A program made the position numbers and the translations under genes. A stretch of 64,000 nt of DNA from Rhodospirillaceae bacterium (GTDB lineage: Bacteria > Pseudomonadota > Alphaproteobacteria > Bin65). Positions 9,438 to 17,910 of this stretch are shown here, piece after piece. Under the pieces are notes generated by a model. It had not been told where the DNA came from, searched no databases, and worked only from the letters and a program-made list of their open reading frames with translations. The number at the start of each line of letters is the position of its first letter. Position 1 is the stretch's first letter. The stretch is from contig WTGH01000010.1 in assembly GCA_011523655.1 (NCBI GenBank), forward strand, positions 1 through 64,000, written 5' to 3'.

Positions 9438-9878
9438 TCAGGGCTGACGCATGGCGCCTTCCGGATCGGAATAGGCGACCGCTTCGATCTCGATCAGGAA
9501 TTCCTCCTTCACCAACCGGTCGACGATCAGCAGCGTATTCGGCGGATACAGGCTTCCGCCGAAGAGCGCCGGAAACAGCTCGGCGCGGATCTTCATAAAT
9601 CGCTCGATATCCTGTGCATGGACCAGGTAGGTCGTGAACTTGACGATATTGTTGAAACCGAGGCCGGTGCCTTCGAGCACCGCGCCCAGATTTTCGAGCA
9701 CCTGGCGCATCTGGGCGTCGAAATCGTTCTTGCCGACCACGCTGCCGTTGCGCCCGACCGATAGCTGGCCGGCGATGTGCAGCGTGCCGCCCGCGGGCAC
9801 GGCGGTGGCGTGAGAATAGAGGCCCTGGGCCGGGCAGGTGTTCGGCGGATTCAGGTAAGCGATGGATTCGGCCGGCAT
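9438..9878 (-). CDS. RidA/YjgF/UK114 family protein
   Basis: Small trimeric enamine/imine deaminase-like protein, 146 residues. The family motifs are SHATAVPAGGTLHIAGQ in the first third, MRQVLENLGAVLEGTGLGFNNIVKFTTYL in the middle and PPNTLLIVDRLVKEEFLIEIEAVAY near the C-terminus. The catalytic Arg position of true RidA is replaced here by the VDRLVK context, so it may be a Rid subfamily with another substrate. I took ATG 9878 as the start because the longer upstream frame has no family similarity. It stands alone between converging and diverging genes. Confidence 0.82.
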   Translation of the reverse strand: MPAESIAYLNPPNTCPAQGLYSHATAVPAGGTLHIAGQLSVGRNGSVVGKNDFDAQMRQVLENLGAVLEGTGLGFNNIVKFTTYLVHAQDIERFMKIRAELFPALFGGSLYPPNTLLIVDRLVKEEFLIEIEAVAYSDPEGAMRQP

Positions 9879-10013
9879 CGTCGTTTCTTTCAAGACAGGA
9901 GAATCTTCGCCCACATTAGTCCGGGGCGCCGGGGAACTCGATCCCGAATTCGCCGGACCGGCCATGCCGTGAACGGAAATGCGTCCGGACCTCGAATATG
10001 ATAGGAGAAGTCG

Positions 10014-10646
10014 ATGTCGAACCGCAGCTTGACACGCCGAACCGTAACGGCCGGGCTCGCGGCCGGCGCGGCCGCAGCGCTGTTGCCGCCCGGCGCCCGT
10101 TCGGCGACTCTCGGATACAAATTCAGGGGGCCGGCGCCCGACCGGGTCCTCGGTCTCGCACCGCCGCCGGCCTGCACGCCCGGCACGATCGGGCGGACCG
10201 CGGGGCCGTTCTACACGCCGTCGACGCCGCGGCGCACCACGCTGCTTGAGCCGGACTCCGGCGGAGAACCGCTGGTCCTTCAGGGGCTCGTACTGACGCC
10301 CGACTGCCGCCCCGTGCCCGGCGCGGTTGTCGATCTGTGGCATTGCGACGAGCGCGGCCGCTACGACAACAGGGGCTTCCGCTACCGCGGCCATCAGTTC
10401 ACCGATAGCGCCGGTGCGTTCCGGTTCGAGACCGTCCGACCCGGCCACTACACCGGGCGGACGCCGCATTTTCACGTCAAGGTGCAAGGCGAGAAGACGC
10501 GCCTGCTGACCACCCAACTGTATTTCCCGGACCTGCGGGAGGCCAACCGGCGGGATTTCATCTATCGCGGCGAACTGTTGCTGCGACTCGACAGGGCCGG
10601 CGGACACTGGCGGGCGCGGTTCGATTTCGTTCCTGCTCCGGTCTGA
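10014..10646 (+). CDS. Tat-exported intradiol ring-cleavage dioxygenase-like protein
   Basis: Predicted periplasmic non-heme Fe(III) dioxygenase, 210 residues. The N-terminus has a twin-arginine signal (LTRRTVTAGLAAGAAAALL, then an alanine-rich stretch to about residue 31). The dioxygenase core includes the family pattern VPGAVVDLWHCDERGRYDN, with one Tyr iron ligand, and GHYTGRTPHFHVKV, giving the second Tyr and the two His ligands. Export is unusual for classical protocatechuate/catechol dioxygenases but common in the Tat-linked subgroup of unknown substrate. It is followed after 48 bases by a quinone reductase-like gene. Confidence 0.82.
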   Translation: MSNRSLTRRTVTAGLAAGAAAALLPPGARSATLGYKFRGPAPDRVLGLAPPPACTPGTIGRTAGPFYTPSTPRRTTLLEPDSGGEPLVLQGLVLTPDCRPVPGAVVDLWHCDERGRYDNRGFRYRGHQFTDSAGAFRFETVRPGHYTGRTPHFHVKVQGEKTRLLTTQLYFPDLREANRRDFIYRGELLLRLDRAGGHWRARFDFVPAPV

Positions 10647-10694
10647 GGCGTCGATTCCGGGAGCCGCCGGCGCCGGGCAAAGGAGGCGGAAAAA

Positions 10695-11318
10695 GTGGCC
10701 GAGTCCCGAACGCTGCGGAACGCCGAACCGAACTGTCTGATCGTCTCCTGCCATCCGCTGAAGGACAGCCTGTGCCATCATCTCGTCAGCCGGGTCGAAG
10801 CCGGACTCGCGGCGAACGGCGTGGCCTACGAGCATCTGGACCTCTACGAACACGGCTTCGAGGCCGCTCTCACCGCCGCCGAGCGGGCGAGCTATTTCGG
10901 CGCGTTCGACGGCAGCGCCACAAGCGCGGAGACCGCGCAACTGAAGCGGGCGGAAACGCTGATCCTCGTCTTTCCGACCTGGTGGTTCGGGATGCCCGCG
11001 CTGCTCAAGGGCTGGTTCGACCGGGTATTGGCGCCCGGCGTCGCCTTCGACAGTGTAGCCGAGACGGGCGCGATCACGCCGGCGCTGGGCAGCCTCAAAT
11101 CCTGCCTGGCGATCACGACGATGACGTCGCCGTGGAAAATCGACCGCCTGTTCCTGCGGCAGCCGGTCAAGCGGGTCCTGAAGGGGGCGATCCTCAAGGC
11201 TTGCGCGCCGCAGGCGGCCTTCGAAATGTTGAGCCTTTACGGCGTGGCGGCGCTCGACGAGGTGCGCCTCGAGGCGTTCTGCCGGAGAATCGACCGGGCG
11301 GTTGCGCAAATCCGCTGA
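10695..11318 (+). CDS. NAD(P)H dehydrogenase (quinone)/flavodoxin-like family protein
   Basis: FMN/FAD-dependent oxidoreductase with a flavodoxin-like fold, 207 residues. The phosphate-binding loop is CLIVSCHPLKDSLCHHL near the N-terminus, and the flavin-contacting segment LVFPTWWFGMPALLKGWFDRVL lies around residues 94-115; both are typical of the KefF/MdaB/NQO group. The start is GTG with AGGAGG about 8 bases upstream. Its position directly after the ring-cleavage dioxygenase suggests a role in handling quinones or catechols. Confidence 0.82.
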   Translation: MAESRTLRNAEPNCLIVSCHPLKDSLCHHLVSRVEAGLAANGVAYEHLDLYEHGFEAALTAAERASYFGAFDGSATSAETAQLKRAETLILVFPTWWFGMPALLKGWFDRVLAPGVAFDSVAETGAITPALGSLKSCLAITTMTSPWKIDRLFLRQPVKRVLKGAILKACAPQAAFEMLSLYGVAALDEVRLEAFCRRIDRAVAQIR

Positions 11319-11329
11319 GCGCGCGGGCC

Positions 11330-11578
11330 TCAGCCTGCCGTGCGACCCCGGCCGTCGATTTCGGCGTGCATTGCCTTGACCGTGTCGCTCGCTGTGGTCT
11401 CGAACAGTGCCGGGATGAGGGCATGGACGAAAGCGGCGGCGCCGGCGCAGAACAGCCGGGCGCCGAAGCGCATCGCAAACGCCATATGTTCCGGGTAGGT
11501 CTCGCCGACGCTGGCCGGATGATCGCGGAATGCGCTCAGCAACGATCGCGCCGGAATGCTCGCTTCCTGCTGGCTCAT
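11330..11578 (-). CDS. DUF6356-like small protein
   Basis: An 82-residue protein with the pattern HPASVGETYPEHMAFAMRFG followed by a short hydrophobic stretch (LFCAGAAAFVHALIPALF) and TASDTVKAMHAEIDGRG. I recognise this layout from the alphaproteobacterial DUF6356 family; its function is not known. It is divergent from the Lrp/AsnC gene, and the two palindromes between them could serve both promoters. Confidence 0.7.
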   Translation of the reverse strand: MSQQEASIPARSLLSAFRDHPASVGETYPEHMAFAMRFGARLFCAGAAAFVHALIPALFETTASDTVKAMHAEIDGRGRTAG

Positions 11579-11657
11579 GTTTCTGGCTCCGCTCGCTCGG
11601 CCACACGCGGCCGATCATCCTTCCTTCAGTGTAACAGGCGCGCCCGGAGCAGATGTC

Positions 11658-11701
11658 CCAAGTTTCTTGGATTTTTCCAGATTATTGGGATATCATCCCA
11701 A
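11658..11701. promoter_or_regulatory. Two palindromes before the Lrp/AsnC gene (putative autoregulatory operator)
   Basis: CCAAG-TTT-CTTGG (11658-11670) and TTGGGAT-ATC-ATCCCAA (11685-11701) are perfect inverted repeats with 3-base centres, their midpoints 29 bases apart. The second ends two bases before the ATG of the Lrp-type regulator. Lrp/AsnC proteins typically bind such repeated dyads in their own promoters. Here the downstream site would also cover the ribosome-binding region. Confidence 0.6.
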
Positions 11702-11702
11702 A

Positions 11703-12164
11703 ATGAGCCATGATCTCGATGAAGCGGATGTGAGAATCCTGCGTTGTCTGCAACAGGACGCGTCGGTCAGCATGGATGAACTGGCCGCGAGGACGAACCT
11801 GTCGCGCAACGCGTGCTGGCGGCGCGTCAAGCTGTTGGAGGAGCGGCGGATCATCCGCGGGCGCGTCGCGCTGATCGACCCGGATGCGGTCGGTCTCGGC
11901 CTGTCGGTCTTCGTCATCATCCGCACCAGCGCCCATGAAGAGGGCTGGCTCGCCAAGTTCGAGGAAGCGGTCCGGACGCTGCCGGAGATTCAGGGCGCCC
12001 ACCGGATGACCGGCGATATCGATTACGTGCTCCGGCTGCGGGTCGCGGACGTCACGGGTTATGACCGGTTCTACAAGCGCCTGATCGCCAAGGTCCCGAT
12101 CTCCGACATTTCGGCCAGTTTCGTCATGGAAGACATCAAGGAGTCGACGGCCCTGCCGATCTAG
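11703..12164 (+). CDS. Lrp/AsnC family transcriptional regulator
   Basis: A 153-residue regulator: N-terminal HTH (LDEADVRILRCLQQDASVSMDELAARTNLSRNACWRRVKLL, residues about 4-45) and a C-terminal RAM effector domain ending in the conserved DIKESTALPI. A longer frame exists upstream, but the ATG at 11703 matches the family start. Its stop codon shares the four bases CTAG (12161-12164) with the stop of the opposing TRAP gene. Probable targets are itself and the divergent DUF6356 gene; control of the adjacent TRAP system is only a possibility. Confidence 0.9.
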   Translation: MSHDLDEADVRILRCLQQDASVSMDELAARTNLSRNACWRRVKLLEERRIIRGRVALIDPDAVGLGLSVFVIIRTSAHEEGWLAKFEEAVRTLPEIQGAHRMTGDIDYVLRLRVADVTGYDRFYKRLIAKVPISDISASFVMEDIKESTALPI

Positions 12165-12640
12165 TTCCGCGTCGTCCGAATGAGACGGATTGTGCCCAGA
12201 ACGATGCAGGTCGCCGCTGTCACGACGATCCCGGCGAATGACGGGACGGCGAAGACGAGATGCGACCACTCCATGTTGGTGGTGCGTTCTCCGGCTTCGT
12301 GCAGTTCCAGCCCGTGTCCGAGGACCGGCCAGGCCAGCACGGCGAAGAACAGGCCGGCGACGATCAGCCAGACGGCGTCCAGGCGGGCATTCGTGCGGCC
12401 GGACAGACGGGTCGTGAACAGGTCGACCGCAATATGCCCGTCTTTGACGAAGGTGTGGGAGAAGGCGAAATAGGCCATCAGCACCATGGTGAGCGTCGAT
12501 ATCTCGATGACGCCGACCAGGTAGAACAGCTTCAGGTTCCGGCCGGCGATATCCAGCACGGTAAGGGTCATCAGGCCAACGATGGCGACGCCGGCGAGCG
12601 CCGCCATTCCGGCCAGCAGCAGCCGTGGCGCGCGCCTCAT
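12161..12640 (-). CDS. dctQ: TRAP transporter small permease (DctQ)
   Basis: A 159-residue inner-membrane protein with four hydrophobic helices, the third and fourth being AVWLIVAGLFFAVLAWPVL and LVFAVPSFAGIVVTAATCIVL. This is the DctQ layout of a TRAP importer. The ATG overlaps the dctM stop as ATGA, so translation is coupled. The gene order in transcription is dctP-dctM-dctQ; the commoner order is P-Q-M. Confidence 0.85.
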   Translation of the reverse strand: MRRAPRLLLAGMAALAGVAIVGLMTLTVLDIAGRNLKLFYLVGVIEISTLTMVLMAYFAFSHTFVKDGHIAVDLFTTRLSGRTNARLDAVWLIVAGLFFAVLAWPVLGHGLELHEAGERTTNMEWSHLVFAVPSFAGIVVTAATCIVLGTIRLIRTTRN

Positions 12641-13938
12641 TGGAAAAATACTCCCGGCAGCCACAAGACAATGACCGGAAAGGCGACGATCAGGAGCAGG
12701 CGCAGCGTATCGGCGACCAGATAGGGAGCGATGCCCTTGAACGCCTGCGCCGCCGATACCTGCGGCAGCTGTTTCGCCAGCACGAAAATGTTCATGCCGA
12801 TCGGCGGCGTCACCGCGCCGAATTCCACGACCATCATGGTGACGATGCCGTACCACACCGGATGGAAGCCCAGATCGCGCATGATCGGGAACAGCACCGG
12901 CGTGGTGACGAAGACGATGGCGATCACGTCGAGAAAGCAACCGAGCACGATCAGCAGCAGAACGACGATCGCCAGGACGAGATATTTCGACAGCTCGAGA
13001 TTGCCGACGGTTTCCGAAAGGAACTGCGGGAAATGGGCGCCGGTGACGAAGAAGGAAAACAGCGATACGCCGATCACGACGAACAGGATCGCGGCGGTCA
13101 GCACGACGGTTTCGGAGACGGCGTCGACGAAGGCGCGCCAGCCGATCTTGCCGGACAGGATGCCGAGCAGCAGCGCGCCGGCCGCCCCGACCGAGGCGCC
13201 CTCGGTCGGCGAGAACAGGCCGCCGAAGATGCCGCCGAGCACCAGAAGGAAGATCGAGACGACGCCCCAGACGCCGCCGAGGGCGCGCAGGCGGTCGATC
13301 CAGGCGATGCGCTCGCCGGCCGGCCCGTCCTGGGGCCTCGCCCACATCCAGACGACCGTGGTCAGCGAATAGAGCAGCACCGCCAGGATGCCCGGCAGGA
13401 TGCCGGCGGCGAACAGCTTGCCGATCGAGACTTCGGTCAGCAGCGCATAGATGATCATGGGGAGCGAGGGCGGAATCAGGATGGCGACCGTCCCGGCCGT
13501 CGCGACCGATCCGGCCGCCAGCGGCCGGCTGTAGCCGTAGCGCAGCATCTCCGGCACTGCGAGCTTGCCCATCGCTGCGACGGTGGCGAGGCTGCTGCCG
13601 CTCACCGCGCCGAAGCCGCCGCAGGCGACGATGCTCGCAATGGCGAGGCCGCCCCTGCGATGGCCGACGAAAGCGTAGGCCGCCTTGTACAGCGACTCGG
13701 CGAACCCGGCCTTCACCGCCAGAATGCCCATGAAAATGAACAGCGGCAGGACCGAGAGGGTGAAGTTGCTCATCGCCTCGACCGGCGCCGAGCCGAGGGC
13801 GAACACGAGCGTATCCCAGCCCAGCAATGCCCAGGTGCCGCCGATGCCGACGACGCCGAGCGCAAGGCCGATCGGCATCCGCAAGGCGATCAGGAGGAGC
13901 AGGATTGCCAGACCGGCAAGGCCGGCGGCGGGTGCCAT
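12637..13938 (-). CDS. dctM: TRAP transporter large permease (DctM)
   Basis: A 433-residue membrane protein with about twelve helices. It carries the family signatures GSSLATVAAMGKLAVPEMLRYGYS (a helix break), ATAGTVAILIPPSLPMIIYALLT and TPPIGMNIFVLAKQ near the C-terminus. DctM drives sodium-dependent uptake of an organic acid delivered by the periplasmic DctP. It lies 80 bases downstream of dctP in the same direction. Confidence 0.93.
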   Translation of the reverse strand: MAPAAGLAGLAILLLLIALRMPIGLALGVVGIGGTWALLGWDTLVFALGSAPVEAMSNFTLSVLPLFIFMGILAVKAGFAESLYKAAYAFVGHRRGGLAIASIVACGGFGAVSGSSLATVAAMGKLAVPEMLRYGYSRPLAAGSVATAGTVAILIPPSLPMIIYALLTEVSIGKLFAAGILPGILAVLLYSLTTVVWMWARPQDGPAGERIAWIDRLRALGGVWGVVSIFLLVLGGIFGGLFSPTEGASVGAAGALLLGILSGKIGWRAFVDAVSETVVLTAAILFVVIGVSLFSFFVTGAHFPQFLSETVGNLELSKYLVLAIVVLLLIVLGCFLDVIAIVFVTTPVLFPIMRDLGFHPVWYGIVTMMVVEFGAVTPPIGMNIFVLAKQLPQVSAAQAFKGIAPYLVADTLRLLLIVAFPVIVLWLPGVFFQ

Positions 13939-14018
13939 GTCGATCGGCCGGGGTTACGGCAGGGCCGGGTCGGACCGGGCCGGACGGAAGCCCGCCCGGC
14001 CCGGCGTAGCGTCTGTTT

Positions 14019-15038
14019 CTATTTCGCTTCTTCTTCGGCGATGGCCTTCTTCATCGCCGCGAGGATTTTCCGCGCCGGCAGGCCCTTCTTTTCCAGCCCG
14101 GCGATATAGGCTTCGCTGACGCCGGCCAGCCGCTTGCGGAAATCGGCCTGCATCCCGGCGTCGGCCATGACCACCTTGTTCTGCTTCTTCGCGATGGCCA
14201 GCCCCTTGGCGTCGACCGGCGTCCAGCAGTTGGAGCTCCAGGCCGCCAGCTTCGGGCCGGTAAAGTCGGAATCGATTACCGCCTTCGCATCCGCCGGCAG
14301 GCCGTCGTAAGCCTTCTTGCTCATGCCCAGGAACATGGTCGCGCCGTTCAGCGTCACACCGAGGCTGTAGTTCGTGACCTCGCCGATCTTCCACGACAAC
14401 ATGCCCGACCACGGGAACAGCGCGCCGTCGATCACGCCCTTCGACAGGCTCTCGTAAATGCGCGGCGCGGGGAGTTGCGCCGGCACCGAACCCAGCGCTT
14501 TCAGCACCATCTGGTGCACGCGGCCGGCGCCGCGCAGGCGCAGGCCCTTCATGTCGTCGATCGTCTTGATCTCCTTGCGCAGGTGGATCTGGTAGAGCGC
14601 CGGAACCACGATGGCGAGAAGGTGAATGTCCTTGAATTCGTTCTGCAAATGCGCCTGCACGACCCGGGTCACGGCCCGCGCGCCGGCGACATTGTCTTTC
14701 ATCAGGAAGGGCAGCGCCGCGAGGCTGGTCAGCGGAAACCGGCCCGGCGTGTAGGTCAGCACGCCCTGGGACATGTCGGTGACATTCTTGGCGAGCTGCT
14801 GATACTGGCGCAGCGGATGGGACAGCGCGGTGCCGGCGAAGAAGCGGGTGAACTTCACCTTGCCGCCGGTGCGCTTGGTGATCGCCTCCATGATGGCGAC
14901 CGGGCCGCACTGGTTGATCGGGTTGCGCTCCGGCGCCATCGAGGCGAATTTGAGCGTGACCGACTGGGCGGAGGACGCGCCGCACAGAGCGGCGAGCGCA
15001 ACTCCCGCGAACGCGACTGACCTGGGCATTGTGGACAT
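14019..15038 (-). CDS. dctP: TRAP transporter substrate-binding protein (DctP)
   Basis: Periplasmic solute receptor of 339 residues. The signal peptide is MSTMPRSVAFAGVALAALCGASSAQS with cleavage near residue 25. The mature part begins VTLKFASMAPERNPINQCGP. It contains the DDMKGLRLRGAG segment with the Arg that binds a substrate carboxylate in most DctP proteins, and YESLSKGVIDGALFPW. ATG 15038 has GGAAGGAA upstream, which favours it over an upstream in-frame ATG. The substrate is probably a carboxylate but cannot be named. Confidence 0.9.
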   Translation of the reverse strand: MSTMPRSVAFAGVALAALCGASSAQSVTLKFASMAPERNPINQCGPVAIMEAITKRTGGKVKFTRFFAGTALSHPLRQYQQLAKNVTDMSQGVLTYTPGRFPLTSLAALPFLMKDNVAGARAVTRVVQAHLQNEFKDIHLLAIVVPALYQIHLRKEIKTIDDMKGLRLRGAGRVHQMVLKALGSVPAQLPAPRIYESLSKGVIDGALFPWSGMLSWKIGEVTNYSLGVTLNGATMFLGMSKKAYDGLPADAKAVIDSDFTGPKLAAWSSNCWTPVDAKGLAIAKKQNKVVMADAGMQADFRKRLAGVSEAYIAGLEKKGLPARKILAAMKKAIAEEEAK

Positions 15039-15230
15039 GAAAATTCCTTCCCTGAAGACGACAGGCCTATCGCCGCGAAGCAATCGCTGCTTCGGAACCG
15101 GAACGAGAGGGCGAATGCCTGCCTGTGCCGTGAGGGATACTACTTGCGGCGCCTCCGGGCTTCAATCCGATACCGGCCGGGGGAGGCGGAAGTGCGTTGA
15201 GCGAAAGGCGCCGCCAGCCGGGGAATACAG

Positions 15231-16835
15231 ATGATCGAGCGCCCGAACTTCCTGTTTTTCATGACCGACCAGCAGCGGGCGGATCACCTGTCCTGCGCCG
15301 GCAACACCCTGCTGCGCACGCCGCACATCGATTCGATCGCGGCGCGCGGCACGCGGTTCGACCGCTTCTATGTCGCGGCGCCGATCTGCATGCCGAACCG
15401 GGCAACGATCCTGACCGGCCGGATGCCGAGCCTGCACGGCGTGCGGATGAACGGCATTCCGCTCGGCCTCGACGCGACCTGCTTTACCCATCTGCTGAAG
15501 CGCGCCGGCTACCGGACGGCGCTGATGGGCAAGGCCCATTTGCAGAACTTCACCGGCCAGGAGAAGGCCTTCGCTACCGAATGGCCGGAGGGCCTCGAAG
15601 CGACGCCGCCGGATTTGAGTGAAGCCGTCCATCCGCTGCGCAAGGGTCCGGCGTACGACCGCGAACTGCGTGCCGACGAATGCGACGATCCCGCGACCGA
15701 CGAAGCCGAAGGGGATTTCTACGGCTTCGACAGCTTCCGGCTCTGCACCTGGCACGGCGACAGCGTGCGCGGCCACTATTCGCGCTGGCTCGAGCAGCGC
15801 CTCCCGGACTCCGACAGCTATCGCAGCCGGGACAACCCGCTGCCCGATCCGCGATACGACGCGCCCCAATGCCGGCGGACGCGCATTCCGGAGGCGCTGT
15901 ACCCGTCAAGCTACATCGCGGACATGACCGTGGACTATCTGGAGAAGTACGCCGCCGAGGGCGCCCGGGCGCCCTTCTTTCTCCAGTGCTCGTTTCCCGA
16001 TCCGCACCATCCCTTTACGCCGCCGGGAAGGTATTGGGACCTGTACGATCCGGCCGACATAGCGCTGCCGGAGAGTTTCTACCACCGGCCCCACGACCAG
16101 ACGCCGGCGCTGGCGGCCATGCACCGGGAGTTCGAGACCGGCGTCGCCGACCGGCGCTGGGTGCTGCCCTACGCGGTCAACGAAGCCGAAGCGAAGCAGA
16201 TCGTCGCCGTCACCTACGGCATGATCGCCCTGATCGACGACTGCATCGGCCGCGTGCTGGCGGCGCTCGAAGAGTTCGGGCTTGCGGCAAACACGGTCGT
16301 CGTCTTTACGAGCGACCATGGCGACTGGATGGGCGACCACGGCATCGTGCAGAAGGGGCCGCTGCACTATCAGAGCCTGATCCGTGTCCCGTTTCTCTGG
16401 TCCGATCCGGCCGCAAGGGACCGCCCGGTCTCGACCGACTCTCTGTGCAGTTCCCTGGACATTGCCCAGTCGATTCTGGCACGGGCCGGCCTCGCACCGT
16501 TCAACGGCATGCAGGGGCAGGACCTTGCCGCCGTGCTCGCTGGCGGCAGGTCGGAGCACGACGGCCTCGTCATCGAACAGCAAACGGCCCGGCCCTATAT
16601 GGGTCTGACAAGTTCGGTCCGCGTCCGCACCTTCCAGGACCGGCGCTGGCGGATGACCTTGTGGGAAGGCCAGGACTTCGGCGAGTTGTACGATCTCGAC
16701 AACGATCCCGGCGAGATCGCGAACCTGTGGGACGACGCCGGACACCGGGCCGTGCGCAAGGACCTCATGGAGCGCATGGCCTGGAAACTGTTCGAATTGC
16801 AGGACCGCTCGCCGCTCCAGACAGGCGAAGCCTGA
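15231..16835 (+). CDS. Sulfatase (arylsulfatase/choline-sulfatase class)
   Basis: A 534-residue sulfatase of the alkaline phosphatase superfamily. Metal ligands appear in NFLFFMTDQQRADHL. The formylglycine site is C53 in CMPNR (residues 53-57) followed by ATILTGRMPSLHG. Later come VVFTSDHGDWMGDHG, with the second set of metal ligands, and QKGPLHYQSLIRVPFLW. No signal peptide is visible, so it acts in the cytoplasm. It would hydrolyse an organic sulfate ester after Cys53 is oxidised by a formylglycine-generating enzyme, none of which is nearby. It is divergent from the TRAP operon, whose cargo could be its substrate or product. Confidence 0.9.
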   Translation: MIERPNFLFFMTDQQRADHLSCAGNTLLRTPHIDSIAARGTRFDRFYVAAPICMPNRATILTGRMPSLHGVRMNGIPLGLDATCFTHLLKRAGYRTALMGKAHLQNFTGQEKAFATEWPEGLEATPPDLSEAVHPLRKGPAYDRELRADECDDPATDEAEGDFYGFDSFRLCTWHGDSVRGHYSRWLEQRLPDSDSYRSRDNPLPDPRYDAPQCRRTRIPEALYPSSYIADMTVDYLEKYAAEGARAPFFLQCSFPDPHHPFTPPGRYWDLYDPADIALPESFYHRPHDQTPALAAMHREFETGVADRRWVLPYAVNEAEAKQIVAVTYGMIALIDDCIGRVLAALEEFGLAANTVVVFTSDHGDWMGDHGIVQKGPLHYQSLIRVPFLWSDPAARDRPVSTDSLCSSLDIAQSILARAGLAPFNGMQGQDLAAVLAGGRSEHDGLVIEQQTARPYMGLTSSVRVRTFQDRRWRMTLWEGQDFGELYDLDNDPGEIANLWDDAGHRAVRKDLMERMAWKLFELQDRSPLQTGEA

Positions 16836-17149
16836 ACCGGATTTTTGCGTCCGGGCAATCGCGGATATCGAGGACACGACGGCCCTGCCGATCCAGGCTG
16901 CCTCTATTCCCGGCGGATCGCGAAAGACGCCTGAGCGGATCGGCGCCCCGGTGCGGGAGCCGACGGCATTGCCTGTCGCCGGCGATCGGGCGGCGGACGG
17001 CCCGGACGGCAGGCGACAAATTTGCTGGCGCGGGAAACCGCGAAAACGGAAACACTGCGCCAACCTGCGCGCCTGGGTAGCCCAGGCAGGAAACATCCGG
17101 GTGCCGGAAGGGCGGTGCCTACCATTCCGATACCCGTGACGGCCGGCTA
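16836..17149. other. Spacer with a relic of an Lrp/AsnC gene
   Basis: No intact gene is seen in these 314 bases. Bases 16858-16893 read IADIEDTTALPI in the + frame, which matches the conserved C-terminal end of Lrp/AsnC proteins (DIKESTALPI in the intact copy at 11.7-12.2 kb). The frame runs on without family similarity to a stop near 17139. This looks like the last few codons of a lost regulator. Confidence 0.35.
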
Positions 17150-17788
17150 ATGCATCCTAATCCCGTTTTTCGACAGGCTTCCCGCGACGCGAACCTGGCA
17201 TTCGCACGAGAGCGGTCGTTCGGCGTGCTGGCGGTGGACGCAGGGGACGCTGCCGGGCCCTTGCTCAGCCATATTCCCTTCCTGCTGGCCGGGGACGGCG
17301 GAGTTGTCCATGCCCATCTCGTCCTGTCGAACCCGATCGCACGCTGCCTGGCGAAGGGAGAAAGGCCGGCCGTGCTGGCGGCCAGCGGCCCCGACGGCTA
17401 CGTTTCTCCCGACTGGTACGAAGCCGGCAACGACCTGGTCCCGACCTGGAACTATGTGGCCGTCCATCTGCGGGGCCGGCTGCGGCTTCGTCCGGAGGAG
17501 ACCCTGCGCCCCCATCTCGATGCGCTCGCGGCGCAATTCGAGCATCGGCTCCTGCCCAAGCCGCCTTGGCGGACGTCGAAGGTGCCCGACCGGCAACTGC
17601 AGGCGATGATGCGCGCGATCCTGCCGATCGAACTGGTTGTGGAGTCTGTCGACGGAACCTGGAAGCTTAATCAGAACCGGGCCGACGAAGCCCGGCTGAA
17701 CGCGGCGCGCCATCTCGAAACGGGCGGGATCGGGGTGGAAACCGCCCGGCTCGCCGGGATGATGCGGAAGCCGCCGGAGCCGGCCTGA
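17150..17788 (+). CDS. PaiB-like FMN-binding split-barrel protein
   Basis: A 212-residue protein of the PaiB/FMN-binding negative regulator family. Recognisable elements are the N-terminal HPNPVFRQAS and LLSHIPFLLAG, the central HLVLSNPIAR, GPDGYVSPDWY and PTWNYVAVHLRGRL, and a C-terminal WKLNQNRADEARLNAARHL. Despite the name, members of this family are better seen as flavin-binding barrel proteins of uncertain role. It stands alone, just downstream of the Lrp relic. Confidence 0.82.
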   Translation: MHPNPVFRQASRDANLAFARERSFGVLAVDAGDAAGPLLSHIPFLLAGDGGVVHAHLVLSNPIARCLAKGERPAVLAASGPDGYVSPDWYEAGNDLVPTWNYVAVHLRGRLRLRPEETLRPHLDALAAQFEHRLLPKPPWRTSKVPDRQLQAMMRAILPIELVVESVDGTWKLNQNRADEARLNAARHLETGGIGVETARLAGMMRKPPEPA

Positions 17789-17910
17789 GTCATGCAGTTT
17801 TTCAATGCCTTCCGAAACCGGCGGCCGGAGCGACGCGGAACTTCCAATCTGCCGCGGAATGGTGCGGCCCGACCCCGCCGGCAGCCGAAGTAACTTCCTG
17901 GCGGCCGCGT

